Source of the DNA: Candidatus Dormiibacterota bacterium
GTDB lineage: Bacteria > Chloroflexota > Dormibacteria > Aeolococcales > Bog-877
NCBI GenBank assembly: GCA_003135035.1
Contig: PLDE01000097.1
Span: 1-12,318, forward strand
Length of the DNA: 12,318 nt
Reading direction: 5' to 3'
Below, one piece after another: positions 6,430 to 12,318 of the stretch; position 1 is the first letter of the stretch, and each line of letters begins with the position of its first letter. The notes under the pieces are model-generated. The model did no database searches. It saw nothing but the letters and a program-made list of their open reading frames with translations, and had not been told where the DNA came from. The position numbers and the translations under genes were made by a program.

Positions 6430-7170
6430 ATGCTAGGAGGCGGCCACCAGCTGCTCTCCCGGGGCGGGAAACGAGCAAGGCTGATCGTCGCGGTGGCCGC
6501 TTTTGCGCTCCTCGCCGGCTGCTCCTCCAGCCCCAGCGCCGCCGCGGCTGTAGCCGCCCTGGCGGGGGGACTACCGGTCAGCCATGGCGCCCATCCCCTG
6601 GACAGCGCGCTGGTCACCAGCAGTCCGGACGGCGGCTTCTACACTGACCCCACCTATCTTCACTTCTACTACCTGCGCCAGGTACAGCTCAGGGACGTCG
6701 AGCCTCTCCTCTCCGGGTCTGAGGCCATCGAAGTTCGCTCCCTGTCGGGTTTGGGTCCTCTCCTCGAGGTCGTGGTCACCGCCACCAACCCTGGCGCCTC
6801 GACCACCGCGGTGGACCTCACCCAGACGGTGCTCGAGTCGAGCCAGACTTCCAAGCTCGATCCTCGCGGGGTGCACACTGCCCTCCAGAGGACCTACTAC
6901 AACCCGATTCGCCCGATCGTGGTCATCTCCAGTAATCGCCTCGACGTCTGCTCCGCTGACGTCAATCCGGGAGCCAAGGTCTGGATGGTGGCCGTCTTTC
7001 CCCCAGTCAACACATCGGTGAAGATCGCGGTGGTGGATTCTGAGTTCGTGGCGCCCAAGGTCCACGGCTTCTACCTGCCGGTTGCCAAGGGCGCGATTCC
7101 TTCCCGGGTGCCTACCCCCCTTTACTCCCAGGACGTCGACCACTGCATCCAGATCCTGAACGAGAGTTGA
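6430..7170 (+). CDS. Putative lipoprotein of unknown function
   Basis: 246 residues with a clear lipoprotein signal: basic start (GGKRAR, 12-17), hydrophobic segment LIVAVAAFALLAGC (18-31) and a lipobox ending in Cys31. The mature protein would be anchored to the outer face of the membrane. An Ala/Ser-rich linker (32-50) precedes a globular region without a motif I recognise. Its alternating strands, such as LLEVVVTATNPGASTTAV (111-128) and VWMVAVFPPVNTSVKIAVV (184-202), look like an Ig-like beta-sandwich of the DUF4352 sort. Cys174 and Cys239 are the only other cysteines and could pair. GGAGGAGA at 6421-6428 is a strong, slightly close ribosome binding site. The gene is 9 bp after pyrE, and its stop overlaps the TTG of pcm. 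The lipoprotein call is solid; the fold is a guess and the function is unknown. Confidence 0.85.
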   Translation: MLGGGHQLLSRGGKRARLIVAVAAFALLAGCSSSPSAAAAVAALAGGLPVSHGAHPLDSALVTSSPDGGFYTDPTYLHFYYLRQVQLRDVEPLLSGSEAIEVRSLSGLGPLLEVVVTATNPGASTTAVDLTQTVLESSQTSKLDPRGVHTALQRTYYNPIRPIVVISSNRLDVCSADVNPGAKVWMVAVFPPVNTSVKIAVVDSEFVAPKVHGFYLPVAKGAIPSRVPTPLYSQDVDHCIQILNES

Positions 7171-7832
7171 CCGAGGCGCGCGCCCAGCTGCTGGGGTCTC
7201 TGCGCGAGAAGGGCATCGGCGGCGCCACCCTGGCCGCCTTCGAGCGGGTTCCACGCCACGCCTTCCTTCCCTCTGACCAGCGCGACCGGAGCTACCAAGA
7301 TCGTCCGCTCGCGATCGGATTCGGACAGACCTGCTCGCAACCCTGGATCGTCGCGGTCGTGCTCCAGGCAATCGACCTGCGCCCCGGTTCCGCAGTCCTC
7401 GAGGTGGGCCTGGGGAGTGGTTACCTGGCGGCGCTGCTGCGAGCCGCTGGGGCCACGAGGGTCATCGGGATAGAACTGATCCCGGCCTTGGCAGCCCAGG
7501 CGAGAAGGAACCTCAATCGGGCCGATGTCTCCGGGGTGGTGGTGCTGGTGGGGGACGGACGCCGAGGCACCCCTGAGGGTGAGGCCTTCGACGCCGTGGT
7601 CATCTCGGCCGCCACCGAGGGCGTGCCGCCGGCGTTGCTGAGCCAGGTCGTGGATGGAGGCAAGCTGGTCGCCCCTTTGGTCGGACCCGGGGACGAGCGA
7701 CTGTGGTGTCTTACTCGCCAGGGCTCCGCCTGGAGCCGGCAGGATCTCGGCGAGTGCCGGTTCGTCCCTCTTCTGGGAGACCAGCGGGAGGCCGCCACCA
7801 GGGACGGTCCTAGCGGTCTGTCAAGGTCATGA
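7167..7832 (+). CDS. pcm: Protein-L-isoaspartate O-methyltransferase
   Basis: SAM-dependent repair enzyme that methylates L-isoaspartyl residues formed by ageing of Asn/Asp, allowing their return to normal aspartyl bonds. It has 221 residues, the usual length. Landmarks: FERVPRHAFLP (25-35), FGQTCSQPWIVA (52-63; typically GQTISQP), SAM motif I VLEVGLGSGYLAALL (77-91), motif II region FDAVVISAATEGVPPALL (141-158), then GGKLVAPLV (164-172) and the C-terminal FVPLLGDQ (199-206). The TTG at 7167 lies in a TTGA overlap with the lipoprotein stop. The N-terminal match to the family supports this start, since later starts would cut the first conserved helix. It is the last gene of the tightly packed string begun at 795; a 51-bp gap (7833-7883) separates it from the esterase gene. 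Confidence 0.92.
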   Translation: MTEARAQLLGSLREKGIGGATLAAFERVPRHAFLPSDQRDRSYQDRPLAIGFGQTCSQPWIVAVVLQAIDLRPGSAVLEVGLGSGYLAALLRAAGATRVIGIELIPALAAQARRNLNRADVSGVVVLVGDGRRGTPEGEAFDAVVISAATEGVPPALLSQVVDGGKLVAPLVGPGDERLWCLTRQGSAWSRQDLGECRFVPLLGDQREAATRDGPSGLSRS

Positions 7833-7883
7833 CGACTTATCGTGGACGAGAGCTGATCGGAGTGCCTCCCCAGGGAGATGTAG

Positions 7884-8960
7884 ATGACTGACGCCGATGG
7901 CGCGGGAATCATGTTGGAGGTCGCGCCGCCCCCAGGCGGACCCTGGTCCCGACCCATGCGGGGCGAGTTGATTGAGATGGTCCTGCACAGTCGGCTGCTT
8001 AGAGGCAACCACTTGAGTGATCCGGCTGATCGGCCCCTCTGGGTCTACCTGCCACCCGCTTATCGCGCCGAGCCCAAGCGCCGGCTGCCCACGATCTACC
8101 TGCTTCAGGGGTTCTCTGGGCAAATCGACCAGTGGAGGACGCGACGACCCTTGCGTCCCACCGCGGTTGAACTCTTTGACGAGCTCTTCAGCCAACCTGG
8201 AGTCCCGCCCTGCCTCCTGGTATTCGTGGACTGCTGGACCAGCCTTGGCGGCAGCCAGTTCCTCGATTCGCCGGGGACCGGCCGCTATCACAGCTATCTC
8301 TGCGACGAAGTGGTGGCAGCCGTCGATGCCAGCTTCCGGACGCTGGCCCACCATGACCACCGGGCTGTGGCTGGCAAGTCGAGTGGAGGGTACGGAGCCA
8401 TGGTCAGTGCCCTTCTGCGGCCCGACCTCTTCGGATCGTTGGCCAGCCATGCCGGGGACGCTCTCTTCGAGTTTTGCTATCTGCCCGAGTTTCCCGAGGT
8501 GGTCCGTCAGCTGCGCGATCACTACCAAGGCAGTTATGCCAATTTCTGGACCGATTTCCGCAGTCGGCCGGCGCTTTCCCAGTCCCACGATTTCCCCCTC
8601 GTCGACGCCTGGGGCATGGCCGCCTGCTACTCTGCTGCCGCCGACGGTACCCCGGAGCTGCCCTTCGACGAAGGGACCGGGGTGATGCGCCCTGAGGTCT
8701 GGCAGCGTTGGCTCGAATGGGACCCGGTGCGGCTGATTGCGGCTCGCCCCGATGCCGCCCGCTCGCTCCGCGGCGTCTACCTGGAAGGCGGCCGCCACGA
8801 CGAATATCACCTGGACGTGGGAGCCGGAGCAGTGGCAGCGGCGCTTCTCGAACTGGGCGTAGCCGAAGTCCGGCTCGAACTCTTCGAGGGCGGTCACCGA
8901 GACATCGAGTACCGCTACCCGATCGCCCTCCGCTACCTGGCCGAGATTCTCTCCTCCTAA
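7884..8960 (+). CDS. Esterase D / S-formylglutathione hydrolase-type alpha/beta hydrolase
   Basis: 358 residues of the putative esterase family (PF00756 type). The early beta-strand VYLPPAY (54-60) leads to the oxyanion-hole strand IYLLQGFSG (71-79). The nucleophile elbow is GKSSGGYGAM (164-173) with Ser166 in GxSxG. The probable acid is Asp306 in YLEGGRHDEYHLD, or nearby Asp311, and the probable catalytic His is His338 in EGGHRD. The segment 195-290 between nucleophile and acid is a larger, Trp-rich cap. No signal peptide is seen, so the enzyme is probably cytosolic. The natural substrate cannot be told from sequence. The ATG is chosen because an in-frame TAG lies directly before it (7881-7883), and AGGGAG at 7872-7877 gives a well-spaced ribosome binding site. 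I found no convincing promoter in the 51-bp gap upstream, so it may be read through from pcm. It converges with the 3-hydroxyacyl-CoA dehydrogenase gene, 21 bp away. Confidence 0.88.
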   Translation: MTDADGAGIMLEVAPPPGGPWSRPMRGELIEMVLHSRLLRGNHLSDPADRPLWVYLPPAYRAEPKRRLPTIYLLQGFSGQIDQWRTRRPLRPTAVELFDELFSQPGVPPCLLVFVDCWTSLGGSQFLDSPGTGRYHSYLCDEVVAAVDASFRTLAHHDHRAVAGKSSGGYGAMVSALLRPDLFGSLASHAGDALFEFCYLPEFPEVVRQLRDHYQGSYANFWTDFRSRPALSQSHDFPLVDAWGMAACYSAAADGTPELPFDEGTGVMRPEVWQRWLEWDPVRLIAARPDAARSLRGVYLEGGRHDEYHLDVGAGAVAAALLELGVAEVRLELFEGGHRDIEYRYPIALRYLAEILSS

Positions 8961-8981
8961 GCGGCGGAGACGGAGCCCAGC

Positions 8982-9854
8982 TCAGCCCGCGGGCCTGTCG
9001 TAGACGTGGAAGCCCCGGCCTGTCTTGCGGCCCAGTTGACCCGCCTCGACCAGCCGCTCCAGCAGAGGGTTGGGGGCGTACCTGCGGTCGTGGAGTCCCT
9101 CATACATAACTCGGCAGATCCCCAAGACGACATCGAGGCCGATGAAGTCGGCCAGCTCCAGGGGACCCATGGGATGTCGGAAGCCCAGCTTGGCGACTTC
9201 GTCGATGTCGGCCGCGCTGCCCACCCCCTCTTGGAGGGCAGCGATGGCCTCGTTGAGGAAGGGGATCAGGATTCGGTTGCCGATGAAGCCCGGGGTGTCG
9301 GCCGAGTTCACGGGAGTCTTGCCTAGCTGACGTGACAGCGCGTCGATGCTGGCGAAGGTCTCATCCGAGGTCAGGACTCCGCGGATCAGTTCGACCAGCT
9401 TCATCACCGGGACCGGGCTGTAGAAGTGCATGCCCATGAAGCGCCCGGGCCGATCGGTCGCCGCTGCCAGACGCGTGATGGGGATCGAGGAGGTGTTGCT
9501 GGCGAACAGGACGTTGTCGGCGCAGATCCTGTCAAGGGCACCCCAAAAATCCAGCTTGGCCGCCAGTGTTTCGGTGATCGCCTCAATCACCACATCCGCG
9601 CCGCCGGCGGCTTTCAGATCGCTCACCACCTCAAGTCGCCGCGATCCTTCCGCAGCGGCCTCCGCGGGTAGGCGCCCGGCCTGGACCGCTCGCTGCAACC
9701 GCTCACCGATCTGACCCTGCGCCTCGGTCGCGGCCTCGGGGCGGGCATCGAAGAGCAGTACCTCGAGCCCCCTCTGAAGTGCGGTCTGGGCGATTCCCGA
9801 ACCCATCAGGCCGGCTCCAGCTACGAACAGTCTCGGCAGGGCGGGCAGGGTCAT
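8982..9854 (-). CDS. hbd: 3-hydroxybutyryl-CoA (3-hydroxyacyl-CoA) dehydrogenase
   Basis: NAD(P)-dependent oxidation or reduction between 3-hydroxyacyl-CoA and 3-oxoacyl-CoA, in fatty acid beta-oxidation or butyrate/PHB-type metabolism. It has 290 residues, the length of stand-alone single-function enzymes. The N-terminal Rossmann motif is GAGLMGSG (13-20), with VVIEAITE (88-95) at the nucleotide fold edge. The active-site set is complete and correctly spaced: Ser122 (SNTSS), His143 (GMHFYSPVP), Glu155 (LVELIRG) and Asn193 (GFIGNRIL), matching Ser137, His158, Glu170 and Asn208 of the human enzyme. The C-terminal dimer domain contains HPMGPLELADFIGLD (227-241) and the ending GRKTGRGFHVY (275-285). 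The ATG at 9854 overlaps the helicase stop by four bases, so it is probably translated by coupling to the helicase gene. Direction in vivo and chain length cannot be told. Confidence 0.93.
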   Translation of the reverse strand: MTLPALPRLFVAGAGLMGSGIAQTALQRGLEVLLFDARPEAATEAQGQIGERLQRAVQAGRLPAEAAAEGSRRLEVVSDLKAAGGADVVIEAITETLAAKLDFWGALDRICADNVLFASNTSSIPITRLAAATDRPGRFMGMHFYSPVPVMKLVELIRGVLTSDETFASIDALSRQLGKTPVNSADTPGFIGNRILIPFLNEAIAALQEGVGSAADIDEVAKLGFRHPMGPLELADFIGLDVVLGICRVMYEGLHDRRYAPNPLLERLVEAGQLGRKTGRGFHVYDRPAG

Positions 9855-12318
9855 GCCGGGGCCCCGCCGCCACCGGTGGGTCCGCTGCTTGGAGGCGAGC
9901 TCGTACCTGGTAGGTTCTGCTCCCCGGGTGGGCGACCACCGCGGCGACGATGTCGGTTGCGCCGCCGTCGCGTCCCCTCGCCGGGCTGGCTCGGGACGCC
10001 TGGCCGGCTCGCATCAGCTCCGGGAGCCGCGCCGCTCGGGGCGACCGTCCCCGGGGTGCCCGTCCAGCCACCGCGGGAGCGGTGGCGGTGGCGACGGCGC
10101 CGGCCTGGCTGCGTGCTCGCTTCTCCAGCTCCAATCGGGGTCGGCGTGTTTGGGCTGGTGGCGCCGATGGCCAGAGGGGCCTGGCCGGGCAGCGGTTGCG
10201 GTCGCCGCCTCCGCCGTCTCCGGCTGCGCCGGGGGGCGTTGGGATCCCCGCCTTCGGGAACTGTCCCCGGCGCCCCGGCCGCTCCCCGCCGCAACGGCCG
10301 GGGCCGGGCGCTGGCCCGTCCACCGAGGAGATCGGTCGCCATCAGGTAACCACCGCAACCGCGTGCCGCCTCCACCAGGCGGCCATACATAGTCTCCTCG
10401 CCGGCGCGCAAGGTCGCCGCGTCACCGACGCAGACGACCAGACGGCGGGCGCGCGAGATGGCCACGTTGAGGCGATTGGGCACCCGCAGGAAACCGATCC
10501 GTCCGCGCTCGTTGCTGCGCACCAGCGAGATCACCACCATGTCCTCCTCCCGGCCCTCGAAGGAGTCGACGGTGTCAATTCGGACCTGGCGCCTAAAGTG
10601 GCGTCGGCTGAGGGCTTGGCGGAGCCGATCCACCTGGTCGGCGTACATGGCGATGACCGCCAGGGAAAGGTCGGGGTCGGCCCGCTCATCAAGGATTCGC
10701 ACCACCTGGGCGCAGACCCTGACCTCGGCGTCGTTGCGCAGGGCGCCTCCAGCTCCACGGCGCTCTCGACCTCCCCGCAGCCCAGCCGTATCGACCATGT
10801 GCAGAGCGACCGGGAAGGGGCGCCTGGTTACGTACTCGTACTCGAGGACCTCGGGCGCGTTCTGGAGCTGGTCTTCGTACGAGGCGGAGCTGATGTAGGA
10901 CGAGATCTCCGGGTGCATGCGATGCTGTTCCACGAGCAGGCAGCGGGCTTGCTCGGGGACTCCCTTCTCCCAGCACCGCTGGAAGAGGCTGGTATCGACG
11001 ATCTCCTCGAGGTCGGGGTGGTCCTCCACGATCTGATAAATGGCGTCGTCTTCGACCGGCGGGAGCTGCTTGTGATCACCCACCATGACCACGGCCGCAC
11101 CCAGGCGCAGGCAGGGCAGCGCCTCGTCGATGCGGGCCTTGTTGGCCTCGTCCAGGATGACCATGTCGTAGATCTCGTCGTTGGTGATCGACGAGGTGGC
11201 CGCCGTGGCGCAGGTGGCGAAGAAGACGTTGGCGGAGATCAGGCGGTCGTCGTCCTCGTCCTCGACCCGGAAGGCGTCGACGGCAGGATGGACGCGTTCG
11301 GCCTTGGCCACCCGGACGGCGCGCAGACCCTCAGTGCCTGCCAGCCGCTCGAGAGCGTTGTCGACGGCCAGGTTGCTGTGGGAGCAAACCAGGATTCGCT
11401 GCTCGGTACGCTCCGCCAGTCGGTGCTTGATGGCTTCCACGATGACCGACGTCTTGCCCGTCCCCGGGGGGCCCTGGATCAGAGCGGCCTGACCAGGCTC
11501 GAGAGCGACCATGATGCCGATGGCGCGGTCCTGGGCCGGGTTGCTGTGCATGCCCACGGTCAACCAGTCGCTCCTGGGCTCGACCTCAGGGGCGTACACC
11601 GAAGTCGGATCGGTGAGAAGCTGGGCCAGCAGCAGGCTGCGGGCATCTCCAGATGCGATCGACGCCAGCGTGCTCCGCTTGGAGGCGTAGAGCTGCTTGT
11701 TGAACGAAGGGGTGATCCAGCCCTGGCTGCCAGCCGCCTCGTAGGCCTTGCAGGCGACCTCTACCAGACGGCGGCGGTGATCGACCTTGGTAACCCGCCC
11801 CAGATAGTGAGGCTCGTCCTCAGGCTCCACCATCACCGCCGAGTCGACCGCGATGTTGATCGTGTGCTCCTTGGGGACTGAGAACTCGATCCGACCCAGC
11901 TCCGGCCTCCGGCGGTCCTCTTCGGTGAATTCCTTTCCACAGGAGGGGCACCGCTCGTCGCGGTCGGCCCGCCACAGGCCCCGGCAGTTGCGGCAGCGCC
12001 AGATCTCCACCACCCCGTCAAAGGGGGTCCGCTGGGTGGCCGCGCGGTTGCGCTCGGCGCTCTCCAGGCCGTCGACCAGGGCCAGGGTCTGCAACAGGAT
12101 GGGGTCGGGCTCCTTCGAGCCCCGGGCCAGCTTGGCCAGATCCATGAGGTGAAAGGTGTCGCTCGGGATTCCGTCCTCAGCGCTGACCAGAGGCTTGCGA
12201 CAGGAGACTCGGAGGACTCGATTGCCCGGCTCGTCCCGATCGGCAGGCGCTGGGCGCACGCTGTCCACCCGGAGGGCGGTGTGTTCTCGCTTGGCCCGGA
12301 CTGGGCGCAAAGGAGTGC
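9851..12318 (-). CDS. UPF1/DNA2-like superfamily 1 helicase with zinc ribbon and Arg-rich tail (5' end may lie outside window)
   Basis: At least 819 residues, numbered from a TTG at 12310. That TTG has no ribosome binding site and the frame stays open to the right edge, so the true start is probably outside. A Cx2C...Cx2C zinc ribbon (Cys106, 109, 121, 124) precedes the motor. Motor motifs are in canonical order: Walker A GPPGTGKT (280-287), Ia CSHSNLAVDNAL (309-320), II VILDEANKA (384-392; Lys replaces the Gln of the usual DEAxQ), III MVGDHKQLPPV (409-419), IV VEQHRMHP (460-467), V VDSFEGREEDMVVISLVRSN (581-600) and VI RLNVAISRAR (613-622). This pattern is of the UPF1/IGHMBP2/DNA2 group, ATP-driven 5'-to-3' RNA or DNA unwinders. 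Residues 661-819 form a disordered Pro/Gly/Arg-rich tail with three basic clusters. The family is certain from the motifs; the substrate (RNA or DNA) is unknown. Confidence 0.93.
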   Translation of the reverse strand, partial: TPLRPVRAKREHTALRVDSVRPAPADRDEPGNRVLRVSCRKPLVSAEDGIPSDTFHLMDLAKLARGSKEPDPILLQTLALVDGLESAERNRAATQRTPFDGVVEIWRCRNCRGLWRADRDERCPSCGKEFTEEDRRRPELGRIEFSVPKEHTINIAVDSAVMVEPEDEPHYLGRVTKVDHRRRLVEVACKAYEAAGSQGWITPSFNKQLYASKRSTLASIASGDARSLLLAQLLTDPTSVYAPEVEPRSDWLTVGMHSNPAQDRAIGIMVALEPGQAALIQGPPGTGKTSVIVEAIKHRLAERTEQRILVCSHSNLAVDNALERLAGTEGLRAVRVAKAERVHPAVDAFRVEDEDDDRLISANVFFATCATAATSSITNDEIYDMVILDEANKARIDEALPCLRLGAAVVMVGDHKQLPPVEDDAIYQIVEDHPDLEEIVDTSLFQRCWEKGVPEQARCLLVEQHRMHPEISSYISSASYEDQLQNAPEVLEYEYVTRRPFPVALHMVDTAGLRGGRERRGAGGALRNDAEVRVCAQVVRILDERADPDLSLAVIAMYADQVDRLRQALSRRHFRRQVRIDTVDSFEGREEDMVVISLVRSNERGRIGFLRVPNRLNVAISRARRLVVCVGDAATLRAGEETMYGRLVEAARGCGGYLMATDLLGGRASARPRPLRRGAAGAPGTVPEGGDPNAPRRSRRRRRRRPQPLPGQAPLAIGATSPNTPTPIGAGEASTQPGRRRRHRHRSRGGWTGTPGTVAPSGAAPGADASRPGVPSQPGEGTRRRRNRHRRRGGRPPGEQNLPGTSSPPSSGPTGGGGAPA
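9935..10231 (-). repeat. Arg-rich clusters repeated at about 44-residue spacing in the helicase tail
   Basis: Three basic clusters occur in the C-terminal tail of the helicase: RRSRRRRRRR at residues 694-703 (10231-10202), RRRRHRHRSRGG at 737-748 (10102-10067) and RRRRNRHRRRGG at 781-792 (9970-9935). Cluster starts are 43 and 44 residues apart. The last two are alike at 10 of 12 positions, and both end in GG. The segments between them are Pro/Gly/Ala/Ser/Thr-rich. This looks like a decayed tandem duplication of a nucleic-acid-binding tail; the repeat status of the first cluster is weaker than that of the other two. Confidence 0.6.

Noticed and set aside
7833..7883. Separate promoter for the esterase gene
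   Set aside because: The best -10-like string (TTATCG, or TATCGT) is poor and no matching -35 box is seen, so I did not call it.
7827..8897. Open frame of 356 codons on the minus strand opposite the esterase gene
   Set aside because: It is a shadow of the esterase, which has the GxSxG elbow and family strands; the minus-strand product has no recognisable features.
8961..8994. Possible bidirectional terminator between the convergent esterase and dehydrogenase genes
   Set aside because: Only a short GAGC/GCTC pair and a loopless GCCCGCGGGC palindrome are present, the latter inside the dehydrogenase 3' end. There is no T run on either strand, so this is not a convincing hairpin terminator.
9950..11881. 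Open frame of 643 codons on the plus strand opposite the helicase
   Set aside because: The opposite strand carries all SF1 helicase motifs in order. Long antisense frames are common in high-GC DNA, and this one shows no domain or sensible composition.

Overview
The window is 12.3 kb of high-GC chromosomal DNA with almost no non-coding sequence. No stretch above 300 bases lacks a gene. It carries ordinary housekeeping genes plus a few less familiar ones. The split two-subunit glycine dehydrogenase, GTG/TTG starts, leaderless-looking promoters and Arg/Gly/Pro-rich protein tail suggest a high-GC Terrabacteria lineage (Chloroflexota, Dormibacterota or a deep-branching Actinomycetota). Streptomyces and Mycobacterium usually have a fused GcvP, so they fit less well. 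This placement is inference only.

Region 1 (1-725, minus strand) is the N-terminal 241 codons of glucose-6-phosphate dehydrogenase (zwf), which runs off the left edge. Region 2 (726-794) is a 69-bp divergent intergenic region. It holds two nearly identical promoters facing away from each other, each with a -10 hexamer placed so that transcription should begin exactly on a GTG start codon. Region 3 (795-7832, plus strand) is one tightly packed gene string: a degenerate sigma-70-like protein, then gcvT, gcvH, gcvPA and gcvPB (glycine cleavage system without the L protein), pyrE (orotate phosphoribosyltransferase), an unrecognised lipoprotein and pcm (protein-isoaspartate methyltransferase). Four of its seven junctions are 4-base stop/start overlaps. 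An esterase-D-type hydrolase (7884-8960) follows after 51 bp. Region 4 (8982-12318, minus strand) is convergent with region 3 and contains a UPF1/DNA2-like SF1 helicase with an N-terminal zinc ribbon and an arginine-rich C-terminal tail, whose stop overlaps the start of a 3-hydroxyacyl-CoA dehydrogenase.

GcvT, GcvH, GcvPA and GcvPB together oxidatively cleave glycine to CO2, ammonia and methylene-THF; PyrE makes OMP for pyrimidines; Zwf supplies NADPH. The most notable items are the sigma-like protein at the head of the glycine-cleavage string, which keeps the sigma region 2 and 3 framework but has lost the aromatic and basic -10-binding residues and the whole of region 4, and the twin leaderless promoters that drive it and zwf. 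No tRNA, rRNA, CRISPR array, mobile element, riboswitch or convincing terminator was seen.
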